A stretch of 64,000 nucleotides of DNA from assembly GCA_944325635.1 (NCBI GenBank), contig CALVBD010000002.1:186001-250000 (forward strand), read 5' to 3'. Source of the DNA: Candidatus Gastranaerophilales bacterium (GTDB lineage Bacteria > Cyanobacteriota > Vampirovibrionia > Gastranaerophilales > Gastranaerophilaceae). Under the pieces are notes generated by a model. The model saw only the letters and a program-made list of their open reading frames with translations. It was not told the origin of the DNA and ran no database searches. Positions 9,043 to 17,071 of the stretch are shown here, piece after piece (positions within the stretch are counted from its first letter, which is position 1; each line of letters starts with the position of its first letter). The translations under genes were made by a program, and so were the position numbers.

Positions 9043-9825
9043 ATGTATGTATTTGTTTATAAAGGAGAAACCTATGCAAAAATCAGTTATATTAAGGAAA
9101 ACGGGGGGGGGGGGGGGTCTGAAACCCTTTCAGATCAATGCTTTAAACCAGCTTTTACACTGGCGGAAGTCTTGATTACTCTCGGAATAATCGGGATAGT
9201 TGCGGCAATGACCCTGCCGGCATTAATAACGAAAAAGCAGACAAAGGAATTAGAGGTAGGTCTAAAAAAAGGGTATGCAACAGTTAGTACGGTTTTGCAA
9301 ATGATGGCGTATGAAGAAGGTAAGGTTAATTCCTCCAGTAATTACGGTTATGATGAATTTGCTCCTGTGTTTGATAAATATCTGGTTTCTGCAAAAGCGT
9401 GTCCTGATGAAGGTTCATGTTTTCTTGTAGTACGTGGAGAAGATACAGATGAATCCGGTACAAAGGTAGGATTTGATTTTGCAGATTACAAAACTTATAA
9501 TAAAAAGGCAAAAGTTTCCGGAGATTATATGGATGATGGACAGTTTTTGCTTCGTAACGGTATGGCTATATATATTGAAAATAATTTAAACAGAATATTT
9601 ATTTCAATAGATGTGAACGGGATGTATAAAAAGCCTAATTTATGGGGGCATGATTTGTTTACGTTTCAGTTGTTGGATAATGGCAAACTGCTGCCTATGG
9701 GAGCAGATGGAACATCTTTCGATGAAGATGATTATTGTTCGACAACAAGTTCTTCTAAACAAAACGGGATAGCCTGTACTAATAAAGCACTGAATGATGC
9801 TGATTACTGGAAAAATCTGCCGTAA
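9043..9825 (+). CDS. prepilin-like protein with in-gene G15 tract (possible phase-variable)
   Basis: The protein is a type IV pilin/type II pseudopilin-like one, exported and cleaved by prepilin peptidase. The N-terminal methylation motif AFTLAEVLITLGIIGIVAAM is present with Glu at +5, but Ala replaces the usual Gly before the cleavage site. The globular domain has four to six Cys and no assignable fold. The frame is continuous only from ATG 9043, which gives an unusually long 37-residue leader containing GGGGG. The SD-supported ATG at 9074 (GGAG 6 nt upstream) is in another frame. With 15 G it reaches a stop after about 33 codons; with 13 or 16 G it would read into the pilin. The two other prepilins in the window have 5-residue leaders. 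Confidence 0.75.
   Translation: MYVFVYKGETYAKISYIKENGGGGGSETLSDQCFKPAFTLAEVLITLGIIGIVAAMTLPALITKKQTKELEVGLKKGYATVSTVLQMMAYEEGKVNSSSNYGYDEFAPVFDKYLVSAKACPDEGSCFLVVRGEDTDESGTKVGFDFADYKTYNKKAKVSGDYMDDGQFLLRNGMAIYIENNLNRIFISIDVNGMYKKPNLWGHDLFTFQLLDNGKLLPMGADGTSFDEDDYCSTTSSSKQNGIACTNKALNDADYWKNLP
9103..9117 (+). repeat. homopolymeric G15 tract
   Basis: Fifteen consecutive G between the two candidate starts and the prepilin cleavage site. It is by far the longest G or C run in this AT-rich window; the next longest I noticed are 7 nt (near 19823 and 32267). A classic slipped-strand mispairing substrate; the length may also be uncertain in the assembly. Confidence 0.95.
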
Positions 9826-9830
9826 TAAAA

Positions 9831-9859
9831 TTGCTCCGTCGGATTTTCTGTTATATAAT
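9831..9859 (+). promoter_or_regulatory. sigma70 promoter of alr, nearly leaderless
   Basis: TTGCTC at 9831-9836, 17-bp spacer and TATAAT at 9854-9859. The alr ATG begins at 9869, so the expected transcript has only about 3 nt before the start codon. Confidence 0.7.
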
Positions 9860-9868
9860 ATTTACGCC

Positions 9869-10990
9869 ATGAAAAACATAAGACAGACAAAAGTAAATAT
9901 TCACAGAGATTCCTGGGTTGAGATTAATATAGGAAACCTTGCACATAATGCAAAAGAAATAAGAAAAAATGTACCCTCCGATACCAAACTTCTTGCCGTT
10001 GTGAAAGCCGACGCATACGGACATGGTTCTGTCATGCTTGCGCCGACCCTTCTGGCGTCGGGGTTTGATATGCTCGGGGTTGCCTCAATTGACGAAGGCG
10101 TTGATTTGAGAAATGCAAAAATTACCGCAGATATTCTAGTTCTCGGTGCAGTTCCTGTGTGGGCTGTAGAAAGTGCGGTCAATGCAGATCTTGCGATTTC
10201 AATATTTTCAAAAGAACACCTTGCCGCCTGTAAGCAAGCTTTTGAAAGAACCGGGATTAAACCGAAAGTCCATATAAAACTCGATACAGGCATGAATAGA
10301 ATAGGGGTTTCCGCGGATGTTGCCGTTGAATTTATCAAGGAAGCACAAAAAGCAGACTACTTAAATCTCCTCGGAATTTTTACCCACTTTGCGAATGCTG
10401 AAAATCGTGAAAAAACTCAATTGCAGATAGATAAGTGGAATAAAATCTTATCACAAGTTGATACAACGGGATTATTGCTACATATTCAAAATACAGTCGG
10501 CACAATGTGTTATGATATCCCGAAATCAAATATGCGCCGTGTGGGGATTGCACTCTACGGATTATGGACGGATATGCCGGATGATAAAGGTTTCCGCCCC
10601 GATTTAAGACCTGTTATGTCTTTGAAAGGCAGGATTGTTAATATTCATACTGCAAAAGACGGCGAAGGCGTAAGCTACGGGCATAAATATATCGCAAAAG
10701 GCGACAGAACGATTGCCACAATTCCGATAGGCTATGCGGATGGAGTTTCAAGATGTCTGTCAAATAAAATCTACGGCACCTTGAACGGGAAACAGGTTCC
10801 GCAAGTAGGAAATATTACAATGGATCAGATGATGTTTGATATAACCGGGGTTGAGGCTAATATCGGGGACATTATTTCGCTCATAGACGAGAAAAATACT
10901 GTCGATAACTGGGCAAATATCCTCGGGACAATAAATTATGAACTCACCTGCCGGCTGAAGGTTCGTCTGCCGCGTGTTTACACAAGATAA
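9869..10990 (+). CDS. alr: alanine racemase
   Basis: Alr makes D-alanine for peptidoglycan using pyridoxal phosphate. The 373-aa protein has the PLP lysine motif AVVKADAYGHG near residue 40, HIKLDTGMNRIG, the SNMRRVGIALYG segment, the catalytic tyrosine region GVSYGHKY, IPIGYADGVSR and NITMDQMMFD. The open frame extends upstream to 9794, but those 25 codons overlap the prepilin end and the promoter, so ATG 9869 is chosen. There is no SD; TATAAT ends 9 nt before the ATG. The next gene starts 12 nt downstream. Confidence 0.95.
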   Translation: MKNIRQTKVNIHRDSWVEINIGNLAHNAKEIRKNVPSDTKLLAVVKADAYGHGSVMLAPTLLASGFDMLGVASIDEGVDLRNAKITADILVLGAVPVWAVESAVNADLAISIFSKEHLAACKQAFERTGIKPKVHIKLDTGMNRIGVSADVAVEFIKEAQKADYLNLLGIFTHFANAENREKTQLQIDKWNKILSQVDTTGLLLHIQNTVGTMCYDIPKSNMRRVGIALYGLWTDMPDDKGFRPDLRPVMSLKGRIVNIHTAKDGEGVSYGHKYIAKGDRTIATIPIGYADGVSRCLSNKIYGTLNGKQVPQVGNITMDQMMFDITGVEANIGDIISLIDEKNTVDNWANILGTINYELTCRLKVRLPRVYTR

Positions 10991-11002
10991 GAGAGGGGTT
11001 TA

Positions 11003-12241
11003 ATGGGGCAAAATTATGATATAGGAATTATCGGAAGCGGACCCGCCGGATACACTGCGGCATTTCACGCTGCGGTAAAGGGATTATCCGTTGTAATGTT
11101 TGAGAAAGACAAAGTCGGCGGAGTCTGCCTTAATAAAGGCTGTATTCCGACCAAGGCGATTTTGCATTCCGCGGAAATATATGAAGAACTAAAGTCCTGC
11201 GAATCTATCGGAATTTGTGCCGAAAATGTCACATTTGACTTTTCAAAAATTATGGAGCACAAAAATCAAATTGTCGAAAAATTGCGCAAAAATCTGGAGC
11301 TTTCTTTGAAAAATGCTAAAGTAAATGTCGTAAAAGCGGAAGCAAAAATCATTTCGAAAAACCGGATTGAAGCGGCGGACGAGATTTATGAATGCGGCGA
11401 AATTATAGTTGCCTCGGGTGCTGCCCCCCGCAGTTTCAAAGGTATAGAAGCTGACGGAAAATTTATTTTAACTTCCGATGATGTCTTAAACCTTGAAAAA
11501 CTTCCAAAAAGTATTCTGATTGTCGGCTCGGGCGCAATAGGAGTTGAATGGGCGAGAATTTTTGCGGCGTTTGGGGTTGAGGTAACAGTTGTCGAACTTG
11601 CTGAAAAATTACTCCCGCTTGCGGATGTTGAGGTTTCCAAACGTGTCGAGAGAATTTTTAAGACTAAAAAAATTAAATTCTTTACAGGCGTCGGAGTGGA
11701 AAAAATCGACGATAAAAAAGTAATTTTGACAAACGGAGAAATTTTACAGCCGGAATGCGTGCTTGTTGCAATCGGGAGAAAAGCTTGTGAAGTTTCAAAA
11801 ATTGACGGTGTGACATTTATCGGAGATGTCTGCGGTGCAATTCAATTAGCGCATTTTGCCTCAAAACAGGCAATTGAACATATTGATAAAATCCCGTTTG
11901 ATAAAAATCTTGTCCCGTCTGTAATCTACGGTAATCCTGAAATTGCCTGGGTCGGAAAAAGAGAACAGGATTTGGCGGAAGGCACATATAAAAAAGCCTC
12001 GCTTTTAATCTCCGCACTCGGAAAATCCCACTGTGACAATTCAACGGACGGATTTATAAAGATTTTATCGCAGAATGATAAAATTGTCGGTGCGCATATT
12101 GTATCAAAAGAGGCGTCGGCGCTCATTCAGGAAATTCTAATCGCCATACAAAACAATATCTCTGTCAGCAGGCTGAAAGAGATATGTTTTGCGCATCCTA
12201 CGTATTCCGAAGGAATTTATGAATGTTTGTTTAAACTATGA
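11003..12241 (+). CDS. lpdA: dihydrolipoamide dehydrogenase family flavoprotein
   Basis: This is an FAD/NAD-dependent disulfide reductase. The N-terminal FAD site is DIGIIGSGPAGYTAA, the redox disulfide is GGVCLNKGCIPTK, the second dinucleotide fold is SILIVGSGAIGVEWA, and the FAD-binding TFIGDV follows. The C-terminal catalytic pair is in AHPTYSEGIYE. That His-Glu motif and the nearby lipA favour lipoamide dehydrogenase over mercuric or glutathione reductase. At 412 aa it is about 50 residues shorter than typical E3, mainly in the loops. The other subunits of a 2-oxoacid dehydrogenase or glycine cleavage complex are not in the window. The SD is GAGAGGGG, 5 nt before ATG. Confidence 0.88.
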   Translation: MGQNYDIGIIGSGPAGYTAAFHAAVKGLSVVMFEKDKVGGVCLNKGCIPTKAILHSAEIYEELKSCESIGICAENVTFDFSKIMEHKNQIVEKLRKNLELSLKNAKVNVVKAEAKIISKNRIEAADEIYECGEIIVASGAAPRSFKGIEADGKFILTSDDVLNLEKLPKSILIVGSGAIGVEWARIFAAFGVEVTVVELAEKLLPLADVEVSKRVERIFKTKKIKFFTGVGVEKIDDKKVILTNGEILQPECVLVAIGRKACEVSKIDGVTFIGDVCGAIQLAHFASKQAIEHIDKIPFDKNLVPSVIYGNPEIAWVGKREQDLAEGTYKKASLLISALGKSHCDNSTDGFIKILSQNDKIVGAHIVSKEASALIQEILIAIQNNISVSRLKEICFAHPTYSEGIYECLFKL

Positions 12242-12532
12242 GAGTCTTTAGCGTCATTGCGGACTATGACCCGCAATCGCATAGCCGTTGCATTCGACGA
12301 TAATGCGATTCCGCATAGCTTTCCTTAGCATCTTTATAACGGTTATCATACCCCTCACCCGAATTTCTAAGCTCACCATTGTTCGCTAAGAAATTCCTCC
12401 CTCAGCACAAGGCATACAGGGTCGCAAGGCTCGTTCCTCGCCAGCTCCCTTTGTATCCCGCAAGGGGCGATGGGTGAGGTCGGTTGGGCATACCTGCCCA
12501 ACAAAGTACCTATATTGTTTCAAAGGTGGTAA
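12242..12532. repeat. repeat-rich intergenic region with bounded inverted element
   Basis: No gene. CCTCACCC near 12353 and GGGTGAGG near 12472 bound an element of about 125 bp. It contains an internal AATTTCTAAGC/GCTAAGAAATT hairpin and a relatively GC-rich middle. The right end carries the inverted repeat GTTGGGCATACCTGCCCAAC (12483-12502), which recurs with one mismatch on the other strand at 39389-39408. It resembles a REP/MITE-like dispersed element. Confidence 0.6.
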
Positions 12533-12853
12533 TTACCAGCGGTTCATACCTGCAGCACCGTTACCGAAGTTGCCGGTTCCGAAGTTTACTCTACCGTGGT
12601 TCCAGTAAGCGTTTGGAGTATTTAAATTCTGAGATCCGAATTTAACTTTTCTTTCGGTAGTTTCAGTTTCTTTAACTTCTGTTGCTTTTGTCTTTTTATG
12701 TCCGTTACGTAAAGTTTCTTTGTATTCTGATTCTGTTAAGACCGGATTATCTAAAGCTTGAAATCCGCCTTCCGGCATAATAATTTCTGTTCCTGCGGCA
12801 AATGCGGAGGAGGCAAATGTTAATAAACATAATAAAACTGCTATATTTCTCAT
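12533..12853 (-). CDS. small secreted protein of unknown function
   Basis: This 106-aa protein has a clear Sec signal peptide: MRN, a hydrophobic core IAVLLCLLTFASS and cleavage after AFA. The mature part is about 85 residues, polar, with a Lys/Glu/Thr stretch (KKTKATEVKETETTERK) and a Gly/Asn/Phe-rich tail ending NRW. No family is recognised, and it probably acts in the periplasm or envelope. GGAGATG provides an SD about 6 nt before ATG. It is divergent from lipA, sharing an 83-bp intergenic region. Confidence 0.75.
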   Translation of the reverse strand: MRNIAVLLCLLTFASSAFAAGTEIIMPEGGFQALDNPVLTESEYKETLRNGHKKTKATEVKETETTERKVKFGSQNLNTPNAYWNHGRVNFGTGNFGNGAAGMNRW

Positions 12854-12900
12854 AATTTCATCTCCTTTATACTTCTATTATACGTATATTTGTAAAATTT

Positions 12901-12930
12901 TTCAATATTTAGCTGTAATTATTGTATAAT
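12901..12930 (+). promoter_or_regulatory. lipA promoter giving leaderless mRNA
   Basis: TATAAT at 12925-12930 lies 6 nt before the lipA ATG at 12937, which would be +1. A weak TTCAAT is 18 bp upstream. Confidence 0.65.
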
Positions 12931-12936
12931 AAGTTT

Positions 12937-13779
12937 ATGCGAGAAAGACTTCCAGATTATTTAAAAAGACCCATTATAGATACGGATACAACGCGGAATG
13001 TTCGCCGTATACTTAAAAACAGGTGTTTGAATACTGTTTGTGAAAACGCACGCTGTCCGAATAAGAATGAATGTTATACAAAAAACACCGCAACCTTTTT
13101 GATTATGGGAAATGTTTGTACAAGAAACTGCCGATATTGCAATATTTCCTCTGAACGTCCGAAACCTCTTGATGAGAAAGAACCGCTTCATGTGGCGGAA
13201 GCTGTTCGGGATTTGGGTTTGAAGTATGCCGTTTTAACCTCTGTTACGCGGGATGATCTTCCTGACGGAGGGGCTGAACATTTTGTAAAATGCGTTGAGC
13301 AGATTAGGGCATTGAATCCTGATACAAAAATAGAAATTCTCACTCCGGATTTTAAAGGGGATACAATTGCTCTGGATAAGATTATAAAAGTTCATCCTGA
13401 TGTTTTTAACCATAATATTGAAACAGTGAAAGAACTTTTTAAAATGGCGCGGCCGCAGGGGAATTACGAGGTTTCTCTAAAAGTTTTGAAGTATATGAAA
13501 GAAACCGGTAAGCTTACAACAAAATCAGGGCTAATGATAGGTCTTGGCGAAACTCCATTACAGATTGAAGAAACTCTTTTTGATTTAAAAAAATCAGGAG
13601 TTGATATTTTAACAATTGGACAGTATATTCAGCCCACCAAGGCGCATCTCCCGGTTGCCAAATATTACACCCCTGAAGAATATGAAGCTTTGCAAAAGCT
13701 TGCGCATAAGGTCGGATTTAAATATTTTCAGATAGGCCCGCTTGTTAGAAGCTCTTACCGTGCCGCAGATCTTTTGTAG
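12937..13779 (+). CDS. lipA: lipoyl synthase
   Basis: LipA is a radical-SAM enzyme that inserts two sulfurs into protein-bound octanoyl groups. The 280-aa sequence has the auxiliary cluster cysteines in CENARCPNKNEC (Cys 35, 40, 46) and the radical-SAM CTRNCRYC (Cys 61, 65, 68). It also has RDDLPDGGAEHF, LTPDFKGD, VFNHNIETV, GLMIGLGE and the C-terminal serine loop GPLVRSSYRA. The open frame could start at TTG 12922, but that codon overlaps the TATAAT, so ATG 12937 is chosen. It would supply lipoate for the E3-containing complex implied by the upstream flavoprotein. Confidence 0.96.
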   Translation: MRERLPDYLKRPIIDTDTTRNVRRILKNRCLNTVCENARCPNKNECYTKNTATFLIMGNVCTRNCRYCNISSERPKPLDEKEPLHVAEAVRDLGLKYAVLTSVTRDDLPDGGAEHFVKCVEQIRALNPDTKIEILTPDFKGDTIALDKIIKVHPDVFNHNIETVKELFKMARPQGNYEVSLKVLKYMKETGKLTTKSGLMIGLGETPLQIEETLFDLKKSGVDILTIGQYIQPTKAHLPVAKYYTPEEYEALQKLAHKVGFKYFQIGPLVRSSYRAADLL

Positions 13780-13861
13780 TGTTTATTAAATTCTTCCCCT
13801 TGTACTGCAAATTTTTTCATGTTAGCATTCCTCTTGTAGATAGAATTTATGAGGTAACTTT

Positions 13862-14521
13862 ATGCAAGCCCGCAGAGCCGCAAGAGAATTAGCATTTATA
13901 CTTTTTTCACAGTTTGATAAAAAAATTACTAATTATTCAAAAGAGGATTTACAAGATATTATATTAAAATCAGTCAGAATTTTGACAAGCAACGCAAGTG
14001 ACGAATTGAAAATTGCACTCGGTGCACTTGTTGATATGCGCGATAAAATAGATACTTACGAGGCTGAACACGAAACAAATTTAAATAGACCTATCGGAGT
14101 TGCCAATATTCCGGTTCCTCTGCCGATGACATCTGATATGACAGGCAGAATTAACGAGATGATTGATATTGCGGAAAAAGCTATGCTGGCTCTGGAAATT
14201 GCTGAATTTACCACACTTGATTCCCAGAATGAAGTAAAAGAATATGCAATTGAAATCGCAGAACAGTTCCAGAAACATCATAAAGAAATTGATGATATTA
14301 TTCAAAAACATGCAAGAAACTGGGATTTGCAGCGTCTTGTAAAAATGGACAAAGATATTCTGAGAATTGCGATTGTGGAACTTCTCTATATCAAAGATGC
14401 TCCGATGAAAGTTATTGTTGATGAAGCGTTGGAACTCGCAAAGAAATATTCTACAGACGACAGCTCTTCTTTCATCAACGGAATTCTTGCCAAGGTAATT
14501 GTTGAAAACGGACTTCAATAA
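13862..14521 (+). CDS. nusB: transcription antitermination factor NusB (long form)
   Basis: NusB binds boxA RNA with S10 in rRNA antitermination. The C-terminal part is diagnostic: NWDLQRLVKMDKDILRIAIVEL, then PMKVIVDEALELAKKYSTDDSSSFINGILAKV. At 219 aa it is much longer than the about 140-aa proteobacterial form. About 70 residues are inserted in the middle, as in cyanobacterial NusB proteins. The SD is GAGGT, 6 nt before ATG. The stop overlaps the ftsY start by 1 nt (TAATG), making a translationally coupled operon nusB-ftsY-peptidase. Confidence 0.9.
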   Translation: MQARRAARELAFILFSQFDKKITNYSKEDLQDIILKSVRILTSNASDELKIALGALVDMRDKIDTYEAEHETNLNRPIGVANIPVPLPMTSDMTGRINEMIDIAEKAMLALEIAEFTTLDSQNEVKEYAIEIAEQFQKHHKEIDDIIQKHARNWDLQRLVKMDKDILRIAIVELLYIKDAPMKVIVDEALELAKKYSTDDSSSFINGILAKVIVENGLQ

Positions 14522-15435
14522 TGTTTAAATTTTTCTCGGAAGGTTTTAATAATCTGAAAAAAGCGGTTTCCAATACCGCTCAGGCGCTTGTGGGTAATGT
14601 TGTAGAGTCAGTAGAGCAGGAAGAAGAATTTTCAGAATTTGTTCTGGATGATATGGAAGATATGCTGATAAGTGCGGATTTAGGCGTAAATTACGCGGCA
14701 GAACTCGTTGATAACCTCCGTGACCAGAATAAAATTAAGCCCTCAGATGTTAAAAATTATCTGAAATCCGAATTTTTAAAAACTCTGGAAGCGGCTGGCA
14801 GCAATAATTTAAATTATACTGCTGGTGCCCTGAATATCTATTTTATTACTGGTGTAAACGGCGTTGGCAAGACTACTTTAATTGGAAAACTCGCGTATAA
14901 ATTTAAAAACGAGGGGAAAAGAGTTCTTATCGCGGCAGGCGACACCTTCCGTGCGGCTGCCGAAGAGCAGCTTGATATCTGGTCAAAGCGTGCGGGTGCC
15001 GATATTGTCCGCCGCGACAAGGCTGATCCCGCTTCAGTTGTTTATGAGGCAATCCAGAAAGCAAAGAATGAAAATTATGATGTAATTCTTGTTGATACTG
15101 CAGGGCGCTTGCAGAATAAGTTTAATCTTATGGAAGAACTTTCCAAGATTAAATCCGTAATCGACAAGAATGCGCCCGAAAGCCTTAGAGAATGTATGCT
15201 TGTACTGGATGCAAACACAGGTCAGAACGGATTGCAGCAGGCAAAAGTGTTCACGGAAGCAGTAAATCTTACCTCTGTTGCTCTCACAAAACTCGACGGC
15301 TCCGCAAAAGGCGCAATTGTACTTGCTGTCGCCAAAGAATTGAAGCTCCCGGTAAAACTTATCGGTGTGGGCGAAAAAATGGAAGATTTAAAAGACTTTA
15401 ATTCAGAAGAATTTATTGAGGCGCTTTTTAATTGA
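14521..15435 (+). CDS. ftsY: signal recognition particle receptor FtsY
   Basis: FtsY is the SRP GTPase receptor that delivers nascent membrane proteins to the translocon. Over 304 aa there is an N domain (1-100), then G1 GVNGVGKTT near residue 111, the DTFRAAAEEQL insertion segment, the DTAGR G3 motif, TKLDG (G4) and GVGEKMEDL. It lacks the long acidic A domain of E. coli, as in many bacteria. The start overlaps nusB by 1 nt and the stop overlaps the next gene by 1 nt (TGATG). Confidence 0.96.
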   Translation: MFKFFSEGFNNLKKAVSNTAQALVGNVVESVEQEEEFSEFVLDDMEDMLISADLGVNYAAELVDNLRDQNKIKPSDVKNYLKSEFLKTLEAAGSNNLNYTAGALNIYFITGVNGVGKTTLIGKLAYKFKNEGKRVLIAAGDTFRAAAEEQLDIWSKRAGADIVRRDKADPASVVYEAIQKAKNENYDVILVDTAGRLQNKFNLMEELSKIKSVIDKNAPESLRECMLVLDANTGQNGLQQAKVFTEAVNLTSVALTKLDGSAKGAIVLAVAKELKLPVKLIGVGEKMEDLKDFNSEEFIEALFN

Positions 15436-16052
15436 TGAAAATTCTTGAAAAAACTAAATCCGCTCAAGGTAATGAAATCGTCCTGAAAGGCTGCGAGTTC
15501 GCTAAAAATATTCTTGTAATCGGAGTTTTTCACGGTGACGAGCCGCAGGGAAAGTTCTTAATCGAAAATTATCTGAAAAACAACGAGAGCAGTCTCCTCT
15601 TTATCCCGTGCCTGAACCCTGACGGAATGTCCGCAGGTGTAAGGACTAATTCAAACGGGGTTGATTTAAACAGAAATTTTCCGACAAAAAATTGGGAATT
15701 AACTGAAAGAAACGAATTTTTCGGAGGCGAAAAACCTGCAAGCGAGATTGAAACTCAGTTTGTCGTTTCTGTAATTGAAAAATACCGTCCGAAACTAATT
15801 CTTACCCTCCATGCGCCTTTTAAAGTTGTGAACTACGACGGAGATGCAGAAGAAATATGTGAAAAAATCTCGGAGATTATACATTATCCTGTAGAAGCCT
15901 CAATCGGATACCCGACCCCTGGGAGTTTCGGAACCTACGCAGGGATTGAGCGTGGAATTCCGACAATTACTCTGGAGCTTGATGAGGAATGTCCTGTTGA
16001 AGAGCTGATTGAACCTGTAAATAAAATTTTAAAGCTTCTTGAAGATTGTTAA
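15435..16052 (+). CDS. M14-family zinc carboxypeptidase/amidase (MpaA-like)
   Basis: This is a compact 205-aa M14 metallopeptidase. The zinc ligands are in GVFHGDEPQG (HxxE) and TLHAPF. The substrate-binding segment is RTNSNGVDLNRNFP, and the likely catalytic Glu is in TLELDEE. The small size and Asn/Arg motif resemble murein-peptide amidases of the MpaA type, suggesting recycling of cell-wall peptides; succinylglutamate desuccinylase-like proteins are the alternative. There is no signal peptide, so it is cytoplasmic. I use ATG 15435, which overlaps the ftsY stop by one base, rather than the TTG just before it. Confidence 0.82.
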   Translation: MKILEKTKSAQGNEIVLKGCEFAKNILVIGVFHGDEPQGKFLIENYLKNNESSLLFIPCLNPDGMSAGVRTNSNGVDLNRNFPTKNWELTERNEFFGGEKPASEIETQFVVSVIEKYRPKLILTLHAPFKVVNYDGDAEEICEKISEIIHYPVEASIGYPTPGSFGTYAGIERGIPTITLELDEECPVEELIEPVNKILKLLEDC

Positions 16053-16100
16053 GTTTGTAACGAATTATATGCTTTCCTGAAATCCTTTAACTCTGGAATT

Positions 16101-16130
16101 TTTTATATAAGTAAGAGAACTTATATAAAA
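16101..16130 (+). promoter_or_regulatory. 12-bp A/T inverted repeat just upstream of SD
   Basis: TTTTATATAAGT (16101-16112) and ACTTATATAAAA (16119-16130) are perfect arms with a 6-nt loop. They sit 2 nt before AAGGAG and 15 nt before the ATG of the 147-aa gene. It is probably a 5' mRNA hairpin or an operator. Confidence 0.55.
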
Positions 16131-16145
16131 ACAAGGAGAGCTATC

Positions 16146-16589
16146 ATGTCTTTAGAAGTCAATGGTGTGAACGGTGTCAATCCATTTGAGAAGAAAGAGA
16201 ATGTTGCGGGAGGCGGACAATCGTCTAAGATTGATTGTGTCTGGGCTGGATATAACTCCGGCAACGCAGGACAGGTTGATAATAAAGCCGGGAATGAATA
16301 CTTTACCAATGCAATGCAGGATGGAAATGTTTCGTATAAAAAAAGTTTTTTGAATTTGAGCAACAGCTATAACTTCAAAGTCGGTGATAACGAAACCTTG
16401 AATGATTTTTGTAAAAAAATGGGACTTTCGCCTGAAATGGTAATGGATAATATTATAGGCGGCGGTACTGATTTGAACTGCAAAGCACCGATGGGGCCGG
16501 ACGGCACAAGGTATATAAATATCGGAGAAAAAGATCTTGCCGAGGCGCTGGGCAAAACTCCTGAGGAACTAAGAAAAATGTTTACATAA
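16146..16589 (+). CDS. uncharacterised 147-aa protein
   Basis: No family is recognised. It is a soluble, Gly/Asn-rich protein without signal peptide. The C-terminal half (about 75-147) has a regular helical pattern: YNFKVGDNETLNDFCKKMGL, then SPEMVMDN and DLAEALGKTPEELRKMF. This is reminiscent of short LysM/HTH-like modules, but it lacks a firm signature. AAGGAG lies 8 nt before ATG, and an A/T hairpin abuts the SD, as for the 472-aa and 125-aa unknown proteins. Confidence 0.65.
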   Translation: MSLEVNGVNGVNPFEKKENVAGGGQSSKIDCVWAGYNSGNAGQVDNKAGNEYFTNAMQDGNVSYKKSFLNLSNSYNFKVGDNETLNDFCKKMGLSPEMVMDNIIGGGTDLNCKAPMGPDGTRYINIGEKDLAEALGKTPEELRKMFT

Positions 16590-16669
16590 TGAAATGAGAG
16601 ATGATAATGCAAAGGTGTATTACAAAATCGCCTGTTACTCATCATTTTGAACCTATTCTGTGAGTATGC

Positions 16670-16697
16670 TTGAAATTTGTAAAAAATAGGTTATAAT
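16670..16697 (+). promoter_or_regulatory. antisense RNA promoter of toxin-antitoxin locus A
   Basis: TTGAAA at 16670-16675, a 16-bp spacer and TATAAT at 16692-16697 point rightwards into the complement of the small hydrophobic ORF. The same boxes with the same spacer are found in locus B (23064-23091). Confidence 0.7.
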
Positions 16698-16703
16698 ATA
16701 AAT

Positions 16704-16903
16704 AAAGGGCAGAGCAAGTTACCGCTTGCCCCATTAAAAGCCCTCTTTATTTGGATTTGAGCGCTAGTATTATCAGCAAGATTAGTATTAGCGCTTTTTC
16801 AGTAATATTGAAATCCACATTGCATCACCTCCTTGTGTCTTATCTGATTTTCAGTCCGTGGCACGAAAGTAAGTTAATGCGTAAAGGGCTTACCCTTTTT
16901 ATT
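16704..16903 (+). ncRNA. predicted antisense RNA (antitoxin candidate), locus A
   Basis: The predicted start is about 7 nt after the TATAAT. AAAGGG-CTTA-CCCTTT followed by TTATTTTATT (16883-16905) is a plausible terminator, giving about 200 nt. The RNA would be fully complementary to the mRNA of the 23-residue hydrophobic peptide, including its ribosome-binding site. Its first bases fold as a GGG..GCAAG/CTTGC..CCC hairpin. Nothing is known of its expression; this is inference from promoter, terminator and the homologous locus B. Confidence 0.55.
16747..16818 (-). CDS. 23-aa hydrophobic peptide, candidate type I toxin, locus A
   Basis: The peptide MDFNITEKALILILLIILALKSK would start at GTG 16818, 7 nt after a near-perfect AAGGAGGTG (16834-16826). 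It has a polar N-terminus, a 12-residue Ile/Leu/Ala core that could span or enter the membrane, and a basic end. An ATG overlapping the GTG by two bases begins another frame of only 10 codons. Length, hydrophobicity and antisense promoter match small membrane toxins in general (Ibs- or holin-like size), but I see no specific homology. Confidence 0.5.
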   Translation of the reverse strand: MDFNITEKALILILLIILALKSK

Positions 16904-17000
16904 TTATTCTAATTGAACCTTTTAAAAATAAATCCTGCATTCAGCGGAAATAATATTAATTTCTCATGTTTCTTTCTTCTGTGAAAAATTTTCTTGTTTG

Positions 17001-17009
17001 TGCTAAAAT
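17001..17009 (+). promoter_or_regulatory. extended -10 upstream of cysS
   Basis: TGCTAAAAT at 17001-17009 is identical to the extended -10 of ppdK (212-220). No convincing -35 is seen. The implied leader is about 56 nt. Confidence 0.4.
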
Positions 17010-17071
17010 TAAACCGAACAGAGACCTGCCCTATTTGTTTTATTTGCGGCAGTAAGACGAGGGATAATTTG

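Noticed and set aside
9043-9045. ATG 9043 as the certain start of the poly-G prepilin
   Set aside because: It is in frame at G15 but only 4 nt after the TATAAT and without an SD, so it is kept only as the frame-defining coordinate; the SD-supported ATG 9074 is out of frame.
15222-15533. 103-codon minus-strand frame under ftsY, and many similar antisense frames (e.g. 9901-10338, 37680-37985, 17995-18369)
   Set aside because: They lie antisense to well-supported genes with clear family motifs; these are codon-bias shadows.
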